Assembly (NCBI RefSeq): GCF_008244685.1
Contig: NZ_VTFT01000001.1
Span: forward strand, 2,645,248-2,709,247
Reading direction: 5' to 3'
Length of the DNA: 64,000 nucleotides
Source: Luteimonas viscosa
GTDB lineage: Bacteria > Pseudomonadota > Gammaproteobacteria > Xanthomonadales > Xanthomonadaceae
The notes below the pieces were generated by a model. The model saw only the letters and a program-made list of their open reading frames with translations, was not told the DNA's origin and made no database searches. How positions within the stretch are numbered: the first letter of the stretch is position 1; each line of letters opens with the position of its first letter. This document shows positions 48,809 to 58,050 of the stretch, piece by piece. A program made the position numbers and the translations under genes.

Positions 48809-50644
48809 CTAGAGGACCGAACTCTGGAAGTCGAACTCGAGTTCGCCGGCCGGGCGCTGCACCAGGTTGCCCTGGATGAAGTCGACGCCCGTCATCCACA
48901 ACGTGGCGGCCGACTGCGCGTCCTCGACCTGCTGCCCGATCACCTGCAGGCCGAGGCGGTGCGCGAAGTCGATCGCGCTGCGCATCTCGTCGCGCACGGC
49001 CGGCTCATGCAACTGGCTGGAATAGCGTGCGGCCAGCCGCACGTAGCCCAGCGGCAGCTGGCCGAGCAGGGCGTTGGCCTCGGGACCGAAGTGGTACTGG
49101 CTCAGGCACAGCTGCACGCCGGCCGAAACCATCTCGCTGCAGAAGTCCTGCAGCGACAGCGCGTGAACCAGGGCGTCCTCCTGGCGCACGTCCACCACCA
49201 GCGACGCGCCGTCCACGCCGGCTTCCGCCAGCGCCTGCAGCAGCCACTGGGCGTGGCCGTCGTGCGACAGGGTCGAAGGCGACTGGGTCACGAACAGGCG
49301 CAGCACCCGGTTCTCCGCGCGCTGCCGGCGCAGCGCGCCGATCGCGATCTCCATGACGCGACGGTCGACCTCCAGGGTCGCGCCGATGCGCCCCGCCGCC
49401 GCCAGCACCTGTCCGGCGGCATGCAGCTCGCCGCGGGTGTCGCGCAGCCGCAGCAGCACCTGGTACTGGGCGTCGTTGCCGCCGGCGACCGCGACGATCG
49501 GCTGGAACGCGGCCATCAGGCCGCCCGACGCCAGCGACTCGCGCAGCGTGCGCGCCAGTTCGGTCTGGGCCCGGTCCTCGACCGACACCGGCCGCTCCCA
49601 GGCGGCGACGCCGTGGGCATGGCCGCGGGCGGCGCGCAGGGCTTCCTCGGCCGCGGACAGGGCGGCGCCCGGATCCTCGAAGCCGAGCGCAAGGTCGGCA
49701 TAACCCACGACCGCCCGCAGGCGCACGCGCTCCGCACCCACGGCGAAGGCGTGTTCGCCCAGACCGTCGCGCAGCTGTCGCGCGAACGGCGGCAGCGCGT
49801 CGGCCGCCAGCCCGGTCGCGAGAACCAGGAAGGTGTTGTCGTTCAGGCGCGCCGCGGGATGGCCGTCGGCGACCTCCCCGAGCCGGCGCCCGGCGTCGGT
49901 CAGCAGCGTCTCCAGCGCGGCATAGCCGAAGCGGTCGCGCAGCGCGGCCGAGCCGGCGATCTCGACGAAGAACGCCGCGCCGTCACTCGCGCCCGGCACC
50001 GTGGACGACAGCAGCTGGAGCATCTGCGGGCGCGTGTGCAGGCCGGTCGCCGGGTGCCGGTGCGCGGCGGCGGCCGGCCCCTGCAGCGCACGCGCGCGCA
50101 CGATCCGGTTCTGCACTGCGGAGATCAGGTGCTTGGGGCGCACCGGCTTGCGCAGGAAGTCGTCGGCGCCGAGGTCGAGCGCCTCGAAGCGTCGCTCCGG
50201 ATCCTCGTCGCCGGTGAGGAACACCACGGGCGTCAGCGCGAAGTCCGCATGCGCGCGGATCATCCCGGTCAGCTCCGCGCCGTCGAGGCCGGGCATGTGC
50301 AGGTCCATCAGCACCAGGTCGGGGCGCAACCGCTCCATCGCGTCCATCACCTCGCTGGTGACCGACACCACCTGGGCCTGCATGCCGGCGCCGTGGAGCA
50401 CGCTCTCGGCGAACAGGGCCTGGCTGGGATCGTCCTCGACGATCAGTACCCGCCAGGGGGTGGCCTCCCCGCCGGGCTGCGCCGGTGACGGGGCGTCGGA
50501 CTGCAACGCCGCCGGCGCCAGCGCCTCCGGGTCGGCGACCGGGTCCGCGCGCGGCATGACCGCCGCCGCTGCATCCTCGCACCAGCGGCGCCAGAATCCG
50601 GTGGGCGGAAATTCCGCGCGTTGGCGATTGTCGGCGTCAGACAC
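48809..50644 (-). CDS. receiver protein with degenerate GGDEF and EAL domains
   Basis: 611 residues from GTG (AAGG eight bases upstream). A receiver domain (about 65-185) has VLIVEDDPSQ, acceptor Asp in VLMDLHMPGLDG and a KPV lysine. The GGDEF-like domain has LNDNTFLVLA where GGDEF should be, so cyclase activity is unlikely. In the EAL-like domain, EAL is replaced by QVLLRLRD and the metal-site DDF block by SQYHFGP, so phosphodiesterase activity is unlikely too. This pattern is like FimX/Filp proteins of Pseudomonas and Xanthomonas, which bind c-di-GMP and act on type IV pili or virulence. Phosphorylation by the downstream hybrid kinase is inferred from the operon. Confidence 0.88.
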   Translation of the reverse strand: MSDADNRQRAEFPPTGFWRRWCEDAAAAVMPRADPVADPEALAPAALQSDAPSPAQPGGEATPWRVLIVEDDPSQALFAESVLHGAGMQAQVVSVTSEVMDAMERLRPDLVLMDLHMPGLDGAELTGMIRAHADFALTPVVFLTGDEDPERRFEALDLGADDFLRKPVRPKHLISAVQNRIVRARALQGPAAAAHRHPATGLHTRPQMLQLLSSTVPGASDGAAFFVEIAGSAALRDRFGYAALETLLTDAGRRLGEVADGHPAARLNDNTFLVLATGLAADALPPFARQLRDGLGEHAFAVGAERVRLRAVVGYADLALGFEDPGAALSAAEEALRAARGHAHGVAAWERPVSVEDRAQTELARTLRESLASGGLMAAFQPIVAVAGGNDAQYQVLLRLRDTRGELHAAGQVLAAAGRIGATLEVDRRVMEIAIGALRRQRAENRVLRLFVTQSPSTLSHDGHAQWLLQALAEAGVDGASLVVDVRQEDALVHALSLQDFCSEMVSAGVQLCLSQYHFGPEANALLGQLPLGYVRLAARYSSQLHEPAVRDEMRSAIDFAHRLGLQVIGQQVEDAQSAATLWMTGVDFIQGNLVQRPAGELEFDFQSSVL

Positions 50645-50919
50645 CGCTGGAACCTTGCCGGAAAGCCGTGGCGTCGGCAACCGCGCGGATCGTGGCGAAC
50701 GCAGCCTGCCGCGGGCGCGCGTCGACCTGCCGCATTCGCGGCGGCAACAGCCGAAAGAGCGAGGAGCCTGCCTGCGCAGCCACGCGGTCCATCCATTTCC
50801 CCCTGAGGCCGGCATTATGTCGGCAATGCGGCATGACGACTATTGCACGGCAAACGCCCCGGCGCGCGGCCAGCGCGCAGGGAACGCGGAGGCGCAAAAG
50901 CGGAAGTGTGACCGTCGGC

Positions 50920-51504
50920 TCAGGCTGCGGCGGTGGGGCGCGGGGCGCGCCGGAACAACAGGCGCCAGACCCACCACAACAGCAGCAGCATGCCGATCCC
51001 CAGCGTCACCACGATCCCCAGCACCGCCCACGGATACGACCACGCCAGTCCCAGTGCGCCCACCACCACCACGTCCTCGGCCGTCGACGCGGTCCAGTTG
51101 CTGACCGGTTCGGGCGAGGTGTTGAGCAGCGCCCGTGTTCCGGCCTTGACCGCATGGCTGGTCAGGGCAACGCCCGCGCCGGCGGCGAGCATGCCGGCGC
51201 CCAGTTCACCGTCCGGCGACAGTGCCGCGGCGGCGAGGAAGGCTCCGGCCGGCACCCGCGCCAGGGTCTGCAGCAGGTCCCAGGCCGAATCCACCCCGGG
51301 GATCTTGTCGGCCAGGAACTCGGTCACCGCCAGCACGCCCGACACCCCCAGCACCCAGGGCGAGGCCGTGGCTTCCAGCGCGGGCGGCAGGTCGAGCCAG
51401 CCCAGCGCGCCGGCCAGGCCGACGCCGAACACGGTGAGGTAGGCGCGGATCCCGGCCAGCCAGGCCAGCAGCACGCCGACGGCGAACAGGTGGGCTTCGG
51501 ACAT
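50920..51504 (-). CDS. DUF4126 membrane protein
   Basis: 194 residues with GAGGAG seven bases before the ATG. Five or so hydrophobic segments: [54 protein letters not shown], and a C-terminal WVWRLLFRR. The [11 protein letters not shown] block is typical of DUF4126. Function unknown. The gap to the regulator gene downstream (50645-50919) shows nothing clear. Confidence 0.85.
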   Translation of the reverse strand: MSEAHLFAVGVLLAWLAGIRAYLTVFGVGLAGALGWLDLPPALEATASPWVLGVSGVLAVTEFLADKIPGVDSAWDLLQTLARVPAGAFLAAAALSPDGELGAGMLAAGAGVALTSHAVKAGTRALLNTSPEPVSNWTASTAEDVVVVGALGLAWSYPWAVLGIVVTLGIGMLLLLWWVWRLLFRRAPRPTAAA

Positions 51505-51587
51505 GGCGGGTCTCCTCGCAAGCCGGACGGCGGCTGAACATCACGGCAGGCCACGGCCTGTGCCGACGAGTATAGGAGGACTCCGCC

Positions 51588-52364
51588 TTGACGCCGCCGC
51601 CGGCGCGTCGCTATACCGGTTCGATGACCGATCCCGAATCCGATTCCCCCCGGCCGGGCGCAGACGCACCCGCGCCGGTACCGGCAACGCCGCCCGCGTC
51701 GGCCACCCGGACGACCTATGCGGTCCTGGGCCTGTTCGCCGCCGCGATGCTGTTCGGGCTCTGGGGCGTCTGGCGGGCCATGGACGGGCCTGGCGGCGCG
51801 ACCGGCGCCCAGCTGGCGGCCGGGCAGGCCCGGATCGAGGCCCTGGAACAGGAGGTGGCGACACTGACCCGTTCCGACCAGATCAGCCGCGAGGCCAACC
51901 GCGACCTGCAGGGCACCCTGGCCGAGCGCGACGAGGAGATCTCCGCATTGCGCGCCGACGTCGCCTTCTACGAACGCTTCGTCGGTTCCACCGCACAGCG
52001 GCGCGGGCTGGCCGTGCACGAGCTCGTGCTCACCCCGCAGACCGACCAGGCCTGGCACTACACCGTCACCCTGACCCAGAACCTGAACCGCGGAGCGGTC
52101 AGTTCCGGTCGACTCGTGCTCGCGGTCGAGGGCACCCGCGACGGCCAGCTGGAGCAGCTGGACTGGGCCGCACTGCGCCAGCAGCCGGACGCGCCGGGCG
52201 TCGAGTATTCGTTCAAGTACTTCCAGCAGGTGGAAGGCGAGATCGTGCTGCCGCCGGGCTTCCAGCCGCTGCGGATCAGCGTGCGGCTGGTGCCGGCGTC
52301 CGGCGCGGCGGTCGAGCAGACCCTGCCGTGGGGCGAAGCCGCGCCGCGCGCGACCGCCGGGTGA
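51588..52364 (+). CDS. DUF6776-like single-pass membrane protein
   Basis: 258 residues from TTG: a perfect AGGAGGA lies seven bases upstream, whereas the ATG at 51624 has none, so TTG is preferred. One membrane helix (about 43-62), a coiled coil (about 77-125), then a beta domain in the periplasm ([25 protein letters not shown]). Function unknown. Divergent from the DUF4126 gene with 83 bases between, and followed closely by erpA. Confidence 0.82.
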   Translation: MTPPPARRYTGSMTDPESDSPRPGADAPAPVPATPPASATRTTYAVLGLFAAAMLFGLWGVWRAMDGPGGATGAQLAAGQARIEALEQEVATLTRSDQISREANRDLQGTLAERDEEISALRADVAFYERFVGSTAQRRGLAVHELVLTPQTDQAWHYTVTLTQNLNRGAVSSGRLVLAVEGTRDGQLEQLDWAALRQQPDAPGVEYSFKYFQQVEGEIVLPPGFQPLRISVRLVPASGAAVEQTLPWGEAAPRATAG

Positions 52365-52420
52365 ACGGCCCGTCCGTCGCCGCGCTTGAAGTCGGCACGC
52401 CACCGCCCCATCCTGACTGC

Positions 52421-52783
52421 ATGGAACTGCTCGCCCCCGGCTACCAATCGCTCGATCGTCCGCTGGAATTCACCCCGGCCGCGGCCGTCAAGGTGCGCGA
52501 ACTGATCGCCGAGGAGGGCAACCCGGCGCTGAAACTGCGCGTCTACATCCAGGGCGGCGGCTGCTCGGGCTTCCAGTACGGCTTCGAGTTCGACGAACAG
52601 CAGGCCGACGAGGATCTCGCGATCACCACCGACGGCGTGACCCTGGTGGTGGATCCGCTCAGCCTGCAGTACCTGATGGGCGCCTCGGTGGACTACGCCG
52701 AGAGCCTGCACGGCGCGCAGTTCACGATCCGCAACCCGAACGCGAAATCGACCTGCGGCTGCGGGTCGTCGTTCACCGTCTGA
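52421..52783 (+). CDS. erpA: iron-sulfur cluster insertion protein
   Basis: 120 residues. A-type carrier that delivers [Fe-S] clusters to apoproteins. Cluster-binding Cys48 in GGGCSGF and Cys112/Cys114 in TCGCGSSF. Start chosen at [11 protein letters not shown], the first ATG before the conserved fold. Five bases separate it from nudC. Confidence 0.93.
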   Translation: MELLAPGYQSLDRPLEFTPAAAVKVRELIAEEGNPALKLRVYIQGGGCSGFQYGFEFDEQQADEDLAITTDGVTLVVDPLSLQYLMGASVDYAESLHGAQFTIRNPNAKSTCGCGSSFTV

Positions 52784-52788
52784 GCCCG

Positions 52789-53682
52789 ATGGCCGTCGCG
52801 GCTGCGCCGTTCGCCTTCATCGACGGCGCGCTGGACCGTGCCGAATACCTGCGCAACGACCCCGCGCGCCTGGCCGCGCTCTGGCCACAGGCGCAACTGC
52901 TGCTGCTCGACGGCGAAGGCCGCGCGCGCGGCGATGTCGATGCTGGCCCGCCGGCGATCACCGGTGCGGCGCATCCCGCGCTGCGCGACGAAGCGGTGCT
53001 GCTGGGGCTCGCGGATGGACAGGCCTGGTTCGCGTCCCTGGACGACGACGCGGCCGCCCCACGCGTCGACCTGCGCACCGCGGCCGCCACCTGGCCGATG
53101 CGCGAGGCGACCGCCTACGCCCAGGCGCGCGCGGTGCTGCACTGGCGCGCGCGGCACCGCTACTGCGGCGCCTGCGGCGGCGCGCTGCGCTTCGGGCGCG
53201 CCGGCTGGCTGGGCCGCTGCGACGGCTGCGCGCTGGAGCACTACCCGCGGACCGACCCCGCGGTGATCGTCGCGGTGAGCGATGGAGAGCGCCTGCTGCT
53301 CGGGCGCCAGGCGGGCTGGCCGCCAAGGCGCTATTCGACGCTGGCGGGGTTCGTCGAACCGGGCGAGACGCTGGAGCAGACCGTGGCGCGGGAGGTGTTC
53401 GAGGAGTCGGCGGTGCGCGTGCGCGGTTGCCGCTACCTCGCCTCGCAGCCGTGGCCGTTCCCGTCGTCGCTGATGCTGGGCTTCGTCGCGGACGCCGAGC
53501 CCGACGAGCCGCATCCCAGCGACGAGGAGCTCCAGGACGCGCGCTGGTTCACCCGCGATGAGGTCGGCGCCGCGCTGCGCGGGGAAACGCGCGAGGCCGG
53601 GCTGCTGTTGTCGCCGCGGCTGTCGATCTCGCGCTGGCTGGTCGAGCGCTGGTACGCGGACGACACCTCCTCGCAGCGATAG
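52789..53682 (+). CDS. nudC: NAD(+) diphosphatase / deNADding enzyme
   Basis: 297 residues. Zinc ribbon with two CxxC pairs (YCGACGG and RCDGCA), Nudix box GFVEPGETLEQTVAREVFEE, and the NADH-pyrophosphatase signature SQPWPFPSS. It hydrolyses NAD(H) and can remove NAD caps from RNA. Probably read with erpA. Confidence 0.93.
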   Translation: MAVAAAPFAFIDGALDRAEYLRNDPARLAALWPQAQLLLLDGEGRARGDVDAGPPAITGAAHPALRDEAVLLGLADGQAWFASLDDDAAAPRVDLRTAAATWPMREATAYAQARAVLHWRARHRYCGACGGALRFGRAGWLGRCDGCALEHYPRTDPAVIVAVSDGERLLLGRQAGWPPRRYSTLAGFVEPGETLEQTVAREVFEESAVRVRGCRYLASQPWPFPSSLMLGFVADAEPDEPHPSDEELQDARWFTRDEVGAALRGETREAGLLLSPRLSISRWLVERWYADDTSSQR

Positions 53683-53794
53683 GGGCGCGCGGGTCGCGTC
53701 CCCCGGGCTCCGGGGCAGGCGGCGGCTGCCATCGATCGACAGTCCGACGCGCCGGCCGATACCGCCACCGCGCGGCAGCGCCTAGAATCGCGAC

Positions 53795-54712
53795 ATGTTC
53801 GCCACCCTGCTCGCGGTCGTCGTCGCCCTGGTGCTGGGCCATTTCGCACGCGACCTCACCGCGGCGCTGCGCAGCCATGGCTGGTACCGCGCCTGGCTGC
53901 GCTGGCTCGATGCACGCTTTCCCGATGACGGCGCCTGGCGCGGGCGCTACGGCATCGCGCTGGCGCTGGTTCCGGTGTTGCTGCTGGTCGCGCTCGTGCA
54001 GTGGCTGCTGCACGACACGCTGTTCGGGCTGCCCTCGCTGCTGTTCGGCGTGATCGTGCTGTTCCACGCCTGGGGCCCGCGCGACCTCGACCGCGATGCC
54101 GACGCCGTCCTCGACGCCGCCAGCGGCGACGCGCGCCGCGCCGCGGCGTCGTGGCTGTGGCCCGGAATGCGTCGCCACGAAACCAGCCTGCACCCGTTCG
54201 CACTGGTCTGCGCCGTGTTCGACGCAGCGCTGCGGCGCTGGTTCGGCGTGCTGTTCTGGTTCCTGCTGCTGGGGCCGGTCGGAGCGCTGTTGTACCGGCT
54301 GACGGCGATCGTCGCTGAAGACGAGGTCGCCGCCGACCTGCCTTCCACCACCGTTTCGGGTGCGCGCACGCTGCTGGCGGTGCTCGACTGGCCGGTCGCG
54401 CAGCTGGCGACGCTGGCGCTCGCGCTGGTGGGGAATTTCGACGTGGTGGTCGGCGCGTGGAAGGACGCCGGTGGCGCGTCGCCACGACTCGATACCGGGT
54501 TCCTGCGCGCGGCGGCGCGCGCGAGCGTGCGTAGCGACATCGCCGACGAAGCGGAGGAATACGCCGGTGCCGGCGTGCCGACCGGAAGCGCCCTGGTGCA
54601 CGAACTCGGCCCGCTGCCGGAACTGCGCGATGCGATGAGCCTGGTCTGGCGCAGCCTGCTGGTGTGGCTGGCCGTCATCGCCCTCTTCGTCATCGGGGGA
54701 TGGGTGAGCTGA
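53795..54712 (+). CDS. ampE: AmpE-like membrane protein
   Basis: 305 residues with four or five membrane helices. WFGVLFWFLLLGPVGALLYRL is the recognisable AmpE/CobD-like block, and the C-terminal helix VWLAVIALFVIGG fits. AmpE is linked to beta-lactamase regulation in other bacteria, but no ampD or ampC is adjacent, so the label is by family only. Confidence 0.75.
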   Translation: MFATLLAVVVALVLGHFARDLTAALRSHGWYRAWLRWLDARFPDDGAWRGRYGIALALVPVLLLVALVQWLLHDTLFGLPSLLFGVIVLFHAWGPRDLDRDADAVLDAASGDARRAAASWLWPGMRRHETSLHPFALVCAVFDAALRRWFGVLFWFLLLGPVGALLYRLTAIVAEDEVAADLPSTTVSGARTLLAVLDWPVAQLATLALALVGNFDVVVGAWKDAGGASPRLDTGFLRAAARASVRSDIADEAEEYAGAGVPTGSALVHELGPLPELRDAMSLVWRSLLVWLAVIALFVIGGWVS

Positions 54713-55012
54713 CGCGAGCTTTGCGCGGCACTGCCGCGCAGCGTCAGCGAACGCCCGCACACGGATGTGCGGGCCGGGCTATCCGGAGCCGAGCGTGTCA
54801 CGCCATGGATGGCACCTTGCTCCGAGGGGCGCGAAACGCGCTTGCGAGGCACTGCCTCGCGCGTCAGCGAACGCCCGCACATGGAGGTGCGGGCCGGGCT
54901 ATCCGAAGCCGAGCGTGTTGCGCCATGGAGGGCACCCTGCTCCAAGAGGCGTGGAACGCGCTCGCGCAGCACTGCCGCGCAGCTTCAGAGAACGCCCGCA
55001 GGCCGCGTGGCC
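54713..55012. repeat. 120-bp tandem repeat between convergent genes
   Basis: About two and a half units with 120-base period: GTCAGCGAACGCCCGCAC occurs at 54743 and 54863, and a variant (TTCAGAGAACGCCCGCA) near 54984. Each unit carries hairpins, such as TGCGCGGC-ACT-GCCGCGCA and CCCGCACA-CGGA-TGTGCGGG in the first, and a GCCATGGATGGC-like palindrome. The stems differ between units but remain paired. The DNA lies between the AmpE-like and LplT-PlsC genes. Confidence 0.8.
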
Positions 55013-56971
55013 TCAGGCCGCATCGCCCCGCAGTTCCCGCACCCGTGCTTCCAACTGCTGCGCGGTGACGCCGGGGTCGCGGACCGGCGCCTGCGCCATC
55101 ACCTGCACGTGCGCACGGAAGCGCCGCGGGACGCGCATGCGGCCGAGGCGTCCGGCGCCGGCCGAGGCGCTGCGGCGGCTCCACATGCTGCTCCACATCC
55201 CGCGCAGCGCCATCGGCACTACCGGCACCGGACGACCCGCGGCGGCGGCGCGCTCCAGGATCTTCTCCACGCCCGATCTGAACGCCGCGATCTCGCCGTC
55301 GCCGGTCAGCTTTCCCTCGGGGAAGATGCCGACCAGCTGGCCGTCGGCCAGGGCCGCGTCGATCTCGTCGAACGCGCGTTGCATCAGCGCGGCGTCTTCC
55401 CGCGGGCTTGCGATCGGGATCGCCCTGGCGGTGCGGAAGATCCAGCGCATCACCGGGATCTCGAAGATCCGGTAGTACATGACGAACCGCACCGGGCGCG
55501 GCACCGTCGCCGACAGGATCAGCGCATCCATGTAGCTGACGTGGTTGCAGACCAGCACGGCCGGGCCCTCGTCCGGCACGTGCTTTTCGATGCCGTGCAG
55601 CTCGAGCCGGTAGAGCGTGCGCACCATCAGCCAGCTGACGAAGCGCATGAAGAACTCGGGGACGATGCTGAAGATCCAGATCGCGACCAGCGCGTTGGCG
55701 ATCGCCAGCGCCAGGAACACCTGCGGGATCGACCAGCCGAGGAATCGCTGCAGGGCGATGCCGATCACCGCCGCTGCGACGATGAAGGCCGCATTCTGGA
55801 TGTTCATCCCGGCGATCACGCGCGCCAGCTCGGCCCTGGGCGTGCGGCTCTGGATCAGCGCGAACAGCGGCACCACGAAGAACCCGGTGAACAGGCCGAT
55901 GCCGGTGAGGTCGAGCATGATCCGCCAGGCGCCCGGCGCCGCCATGAACTGCGGTATCGACAGGCCAGCGGCCAGCGCCTGCCCCGGCCGCGCGAAGTAC
56001 AGGTCGAGCATGAACGCGCTGACGCCGAATGCGCCCAGCGGCACCAGGCCGATCTCGACCGTGCGCCCGGACAGCTTCTCGCACATCAGCGAGCCCACGC
56101 CGATCCCGATCGAGAACAGCGCCAGCGCGAAGATGTACAGCGCCTGGGTGCCCCCGAGGTTGGTCTCGGCGTATACCGGCAGCTGCGCGGTCAGCACGGT
56201 GCCGACGAACCAGAACCAGGACACGCCGAGGACCGCGTTGCGTACCGCCGGCTGACGCCGCGTGAGCTGCCAGATGCGCCAGGACTGGCGCGCGATGTTC
56301 CAGTCCACCCGCAGGCCCGGTTCGCCCGCGTCCACGCGCGGGATGCGGCGGGCGACGAGGTTGCCGGCGATGGCGAGCGCGATGATCGACACCGCCGCCA
56401 CGTAGGGGCCCGCGGCGCCGGCCAGCAGGAAGATCGAGCCTCCGCAGATCATGCCCAGCAGGATCGCCAGCGAGGTGCCCATCTCGACCAGGCCGTTGCC
56501 GCCGGTGAGCTCCTCGGGCTTGAGCACCGACGGCAGGATCGAGTACTTCACCGGCCCGAACATCGTCGACTGCAGGCCGGTGCAGAACAGCGCGACCAGC
56601 AGGATCCTCATGTCCTGCAGCAGGAAGCCGATCGCGGCCAGCGACATGATCGCGATCTCCATCGCGGTGGTGATCACGATCAGCCGCTGCTTCTCGAGCT
56701 TCTCGGCGATCTGACCGGCGGTGGCGGAGAACAGGAAGTAGGGCAGGATGAAGATCGCCGGCGCGAGCTGGGTGTAGAGCGCGCGCGTCTCCGGTGCCAT
56801 CGTGCCGGCCAGCAGCATCGCGCCGAGCAGGCCGATGATCGCCTGGCGGTAGACGTTGTCGTTGAATGCCCCCAGCGCCTGCACGCTGAAGTAGGGCAGG
56901 AACCGGCGCTGGCGCAGCAGGTCGAACTGCGAGTGGTGGTCGTTGACGGGATGCTCGGGTGGACTCGCCAT
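55013..56971 (-). CDS. LplT-like transporter fused to PlsC-type acyltransferase
   Basis: 652 residues. Residues 1-420 are a major-facilitator transporter like lysophospholipid flippase LplT (QALGAFNDNVYRQAIIG, SILPSVLKPEELTGGNGLVE). From about 435 there is a 1-acylglycerol-3-phosphate acyltransferase domain with the catalytic NHVSYMD and the glycerophosphate-binding FPEGKLT. The fusion would flip lysophospholipids inward and re-acylate them at the inner membrane. Unlike E. coli Aas, no acyl-ACP synthetase domain follows. Confidence 0.9.
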   Translation of the reverse strand: MASPPEHPVNDHHSQFDLLRQRRFLPYFSVQALGAFNDNVYRQAIIGLLGAMLLAGTMAPETRALYTQLAPAIFILPYFLFSATAGQIAEKLEKQRLIVITTAMEIAIMSLAAIGFLLQDMRILLVALFCTGLQSTMFGPVKYSILPSVLKPEELTGGNGLVEMGTSLAILLGMICGGSIFLLAGAAGPYVAAVSIIALAIAGNLVARRIPRVDAGEPGLRVDWNIARQSWRIWQLTRRQPAVRNAVLGVSWFWFVGTVLTAQLPVYAETNLGGTQALYIFALALFSIGIGVGSLMCEKLSGRTVEIGLVPLGAFGVSAFMLDLYFARPGQALAAGLSIPQFMAAPGAWRIMLDLTGIGLFTGFFVVPLFALIQSRTPRAELARVIAGMNIQNAAFIVAAAVIGIALQRFLGWSIPQVFLALAIANALVAIWIFSIVPEFFMRFVSWLMVRTLYRLELHGIEKHVPDEGPAVLVCNHVSYMDALILSATVPRPVRFVMYYRIFEIPVMRWIFRTARAIPIASPREDAALMQRAFDEIDAALADGQLVGIFPEGKLTGDGEIAAFRSGVEKILERAAAAGRPVPVVPMALRGMWSSMWSRRSASAGAGRLGRMRVPRRFRAHVQVMAQAPVRDPGVTAQQLEARVRELRGDAA

Positions 56972-57185
56972 GCGGCCTCCATCGGTTCGCGGCGAGTGTA
57001 GCGGCTGGCCGCGTCGATTCGTGGGCTGCGCGCGCAGCTGCCGGTCGGGTAGCGCGAAGGGCGACCGGCGGGTGCATTGCGTCCGCGGTCTGGATGGCGG
57101 GGAACCTGACGGTGCGTGCGGCGGGCATGCCCGACACGACCGCAGCGGCTGCTAGAGTGCCCGCATCCGCGTTCCCGGAGCGAAC

Positions 57186-58049
57186 ATGGCCGCACCGCCT
57201 CCGATGCCCGCCGCCTTCCTCGGTCACGGCAGTCCGATGAACGCGCTGGAGCGCAACCGCTATACCGCGGCCTGGCGCGCGTTCGGCGCCTCGGTGGCGC
57301 GGCCGCGCGTGATCCTCGCGGTGTCCGCGCACTGGTACGTCAACGCGCTGGCGGTGACGGCGATGCCGAGCCCGCGCACGATCCACGATTTCTACGGGTT
57401 CCCGCAGGCTTTGTTCGACGTGCAGTACCCGGCGCCGGGCCTGCCCGACCTGGTCGGCGAGATCGCCGAACTGGTGAAGCCCGACCGGGTGGGCGCCGAC
57501 ATCGACGGCTGGGGCATCGACCACGGCACCTGGTCGGTGCTGGTACACGCATTCCCCGAAGCCGACGTGCCGGTGGTGCAGCTGTCGATCGACGCGCGCA
57601 AGCCGCTCGAGTGGCACCTCGCGCTCGGTGCCAGGCTGGCGGCGCTGCGCGAGCGCGGCGTGCTGGTGCTCGGCAGCGGCAACGTGGTCCACAACCTGCG
57701 CGCGATCGACTGGACGCAACCCGATGGCGCGTTCGACTGGTCGCGCCGCTTCGACGAGCGTGCGCGCGAGCTGATGCGGGAGCGGCCGCACGACGTGCCG
57801 TCGCTGGCCTCGCATCCCGACTACCGCCTGGCGGTGCCGACGGCGGACCACTTCCTGCCGCTGCTGTACCTCGCGGGTCTGGCGGCCGCCGCGCAACGGC
57901 CGGCGCAGACGCTGGTGGACGGCTACGCCTACGGGTCGCTGTCGATGACCGCGTTCACGCTGGATGCGCAATGCCCGGACGCCGCGTCGCAAGGCGCCGG
58001 CGCCGCGCCGATCGACACCCGACTGCCGCCGGAGGATGCGAACGTCTGA
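57186..58049 (+). CDS. ygiD: 4,5-DOPA-extradiol-dioxygenase family protein
   Basis: 287 residues; GGAG six bases before ATG. Metal-binding histidines in FLGHGSPMN, SAHWYV, IDHGTWSV and TADHFLPLLY. YgiD relatives open the ring of L-DOPA and similar catechols. The stop is one base from the convergent purD stop. Confidence 0.9.
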   Translation: MAAPPPMPAAFLGHGSPMNALERNRYTAAWRAFGASVARPRVILAVSAHWYVNALAVTAMPSPRTIHDFYGFPQALFDVQYPAPGLPDLVGEIAELVKPDRVGADIDGWGIDHGTWSVLVHAFPEADVPVVQLSIDARKPLEWHLALGARLAALRERGVLVLGSGNVVHNLRAIDWTQPDGAFDWSRRFDERARELMRERPHDVPSLASHPDYRLAVPTADHFLPLLYLAGLAAAAQRPAQTLVDGYAYGSLSMTAFTLDAQCPDAASQGAGAAPIDTRLPPEDANV

Positions 58050-58050
58050 T

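Noticed and set aside
48809..50644. Active diguanylate cyclase/phosphodiesterase
   Set aside because: Both signature motifs are replaced (NDNTF for GGDEF, QVLLR for EALLR) and metal-binding acids are missing, so an enzymatic label would mislead.
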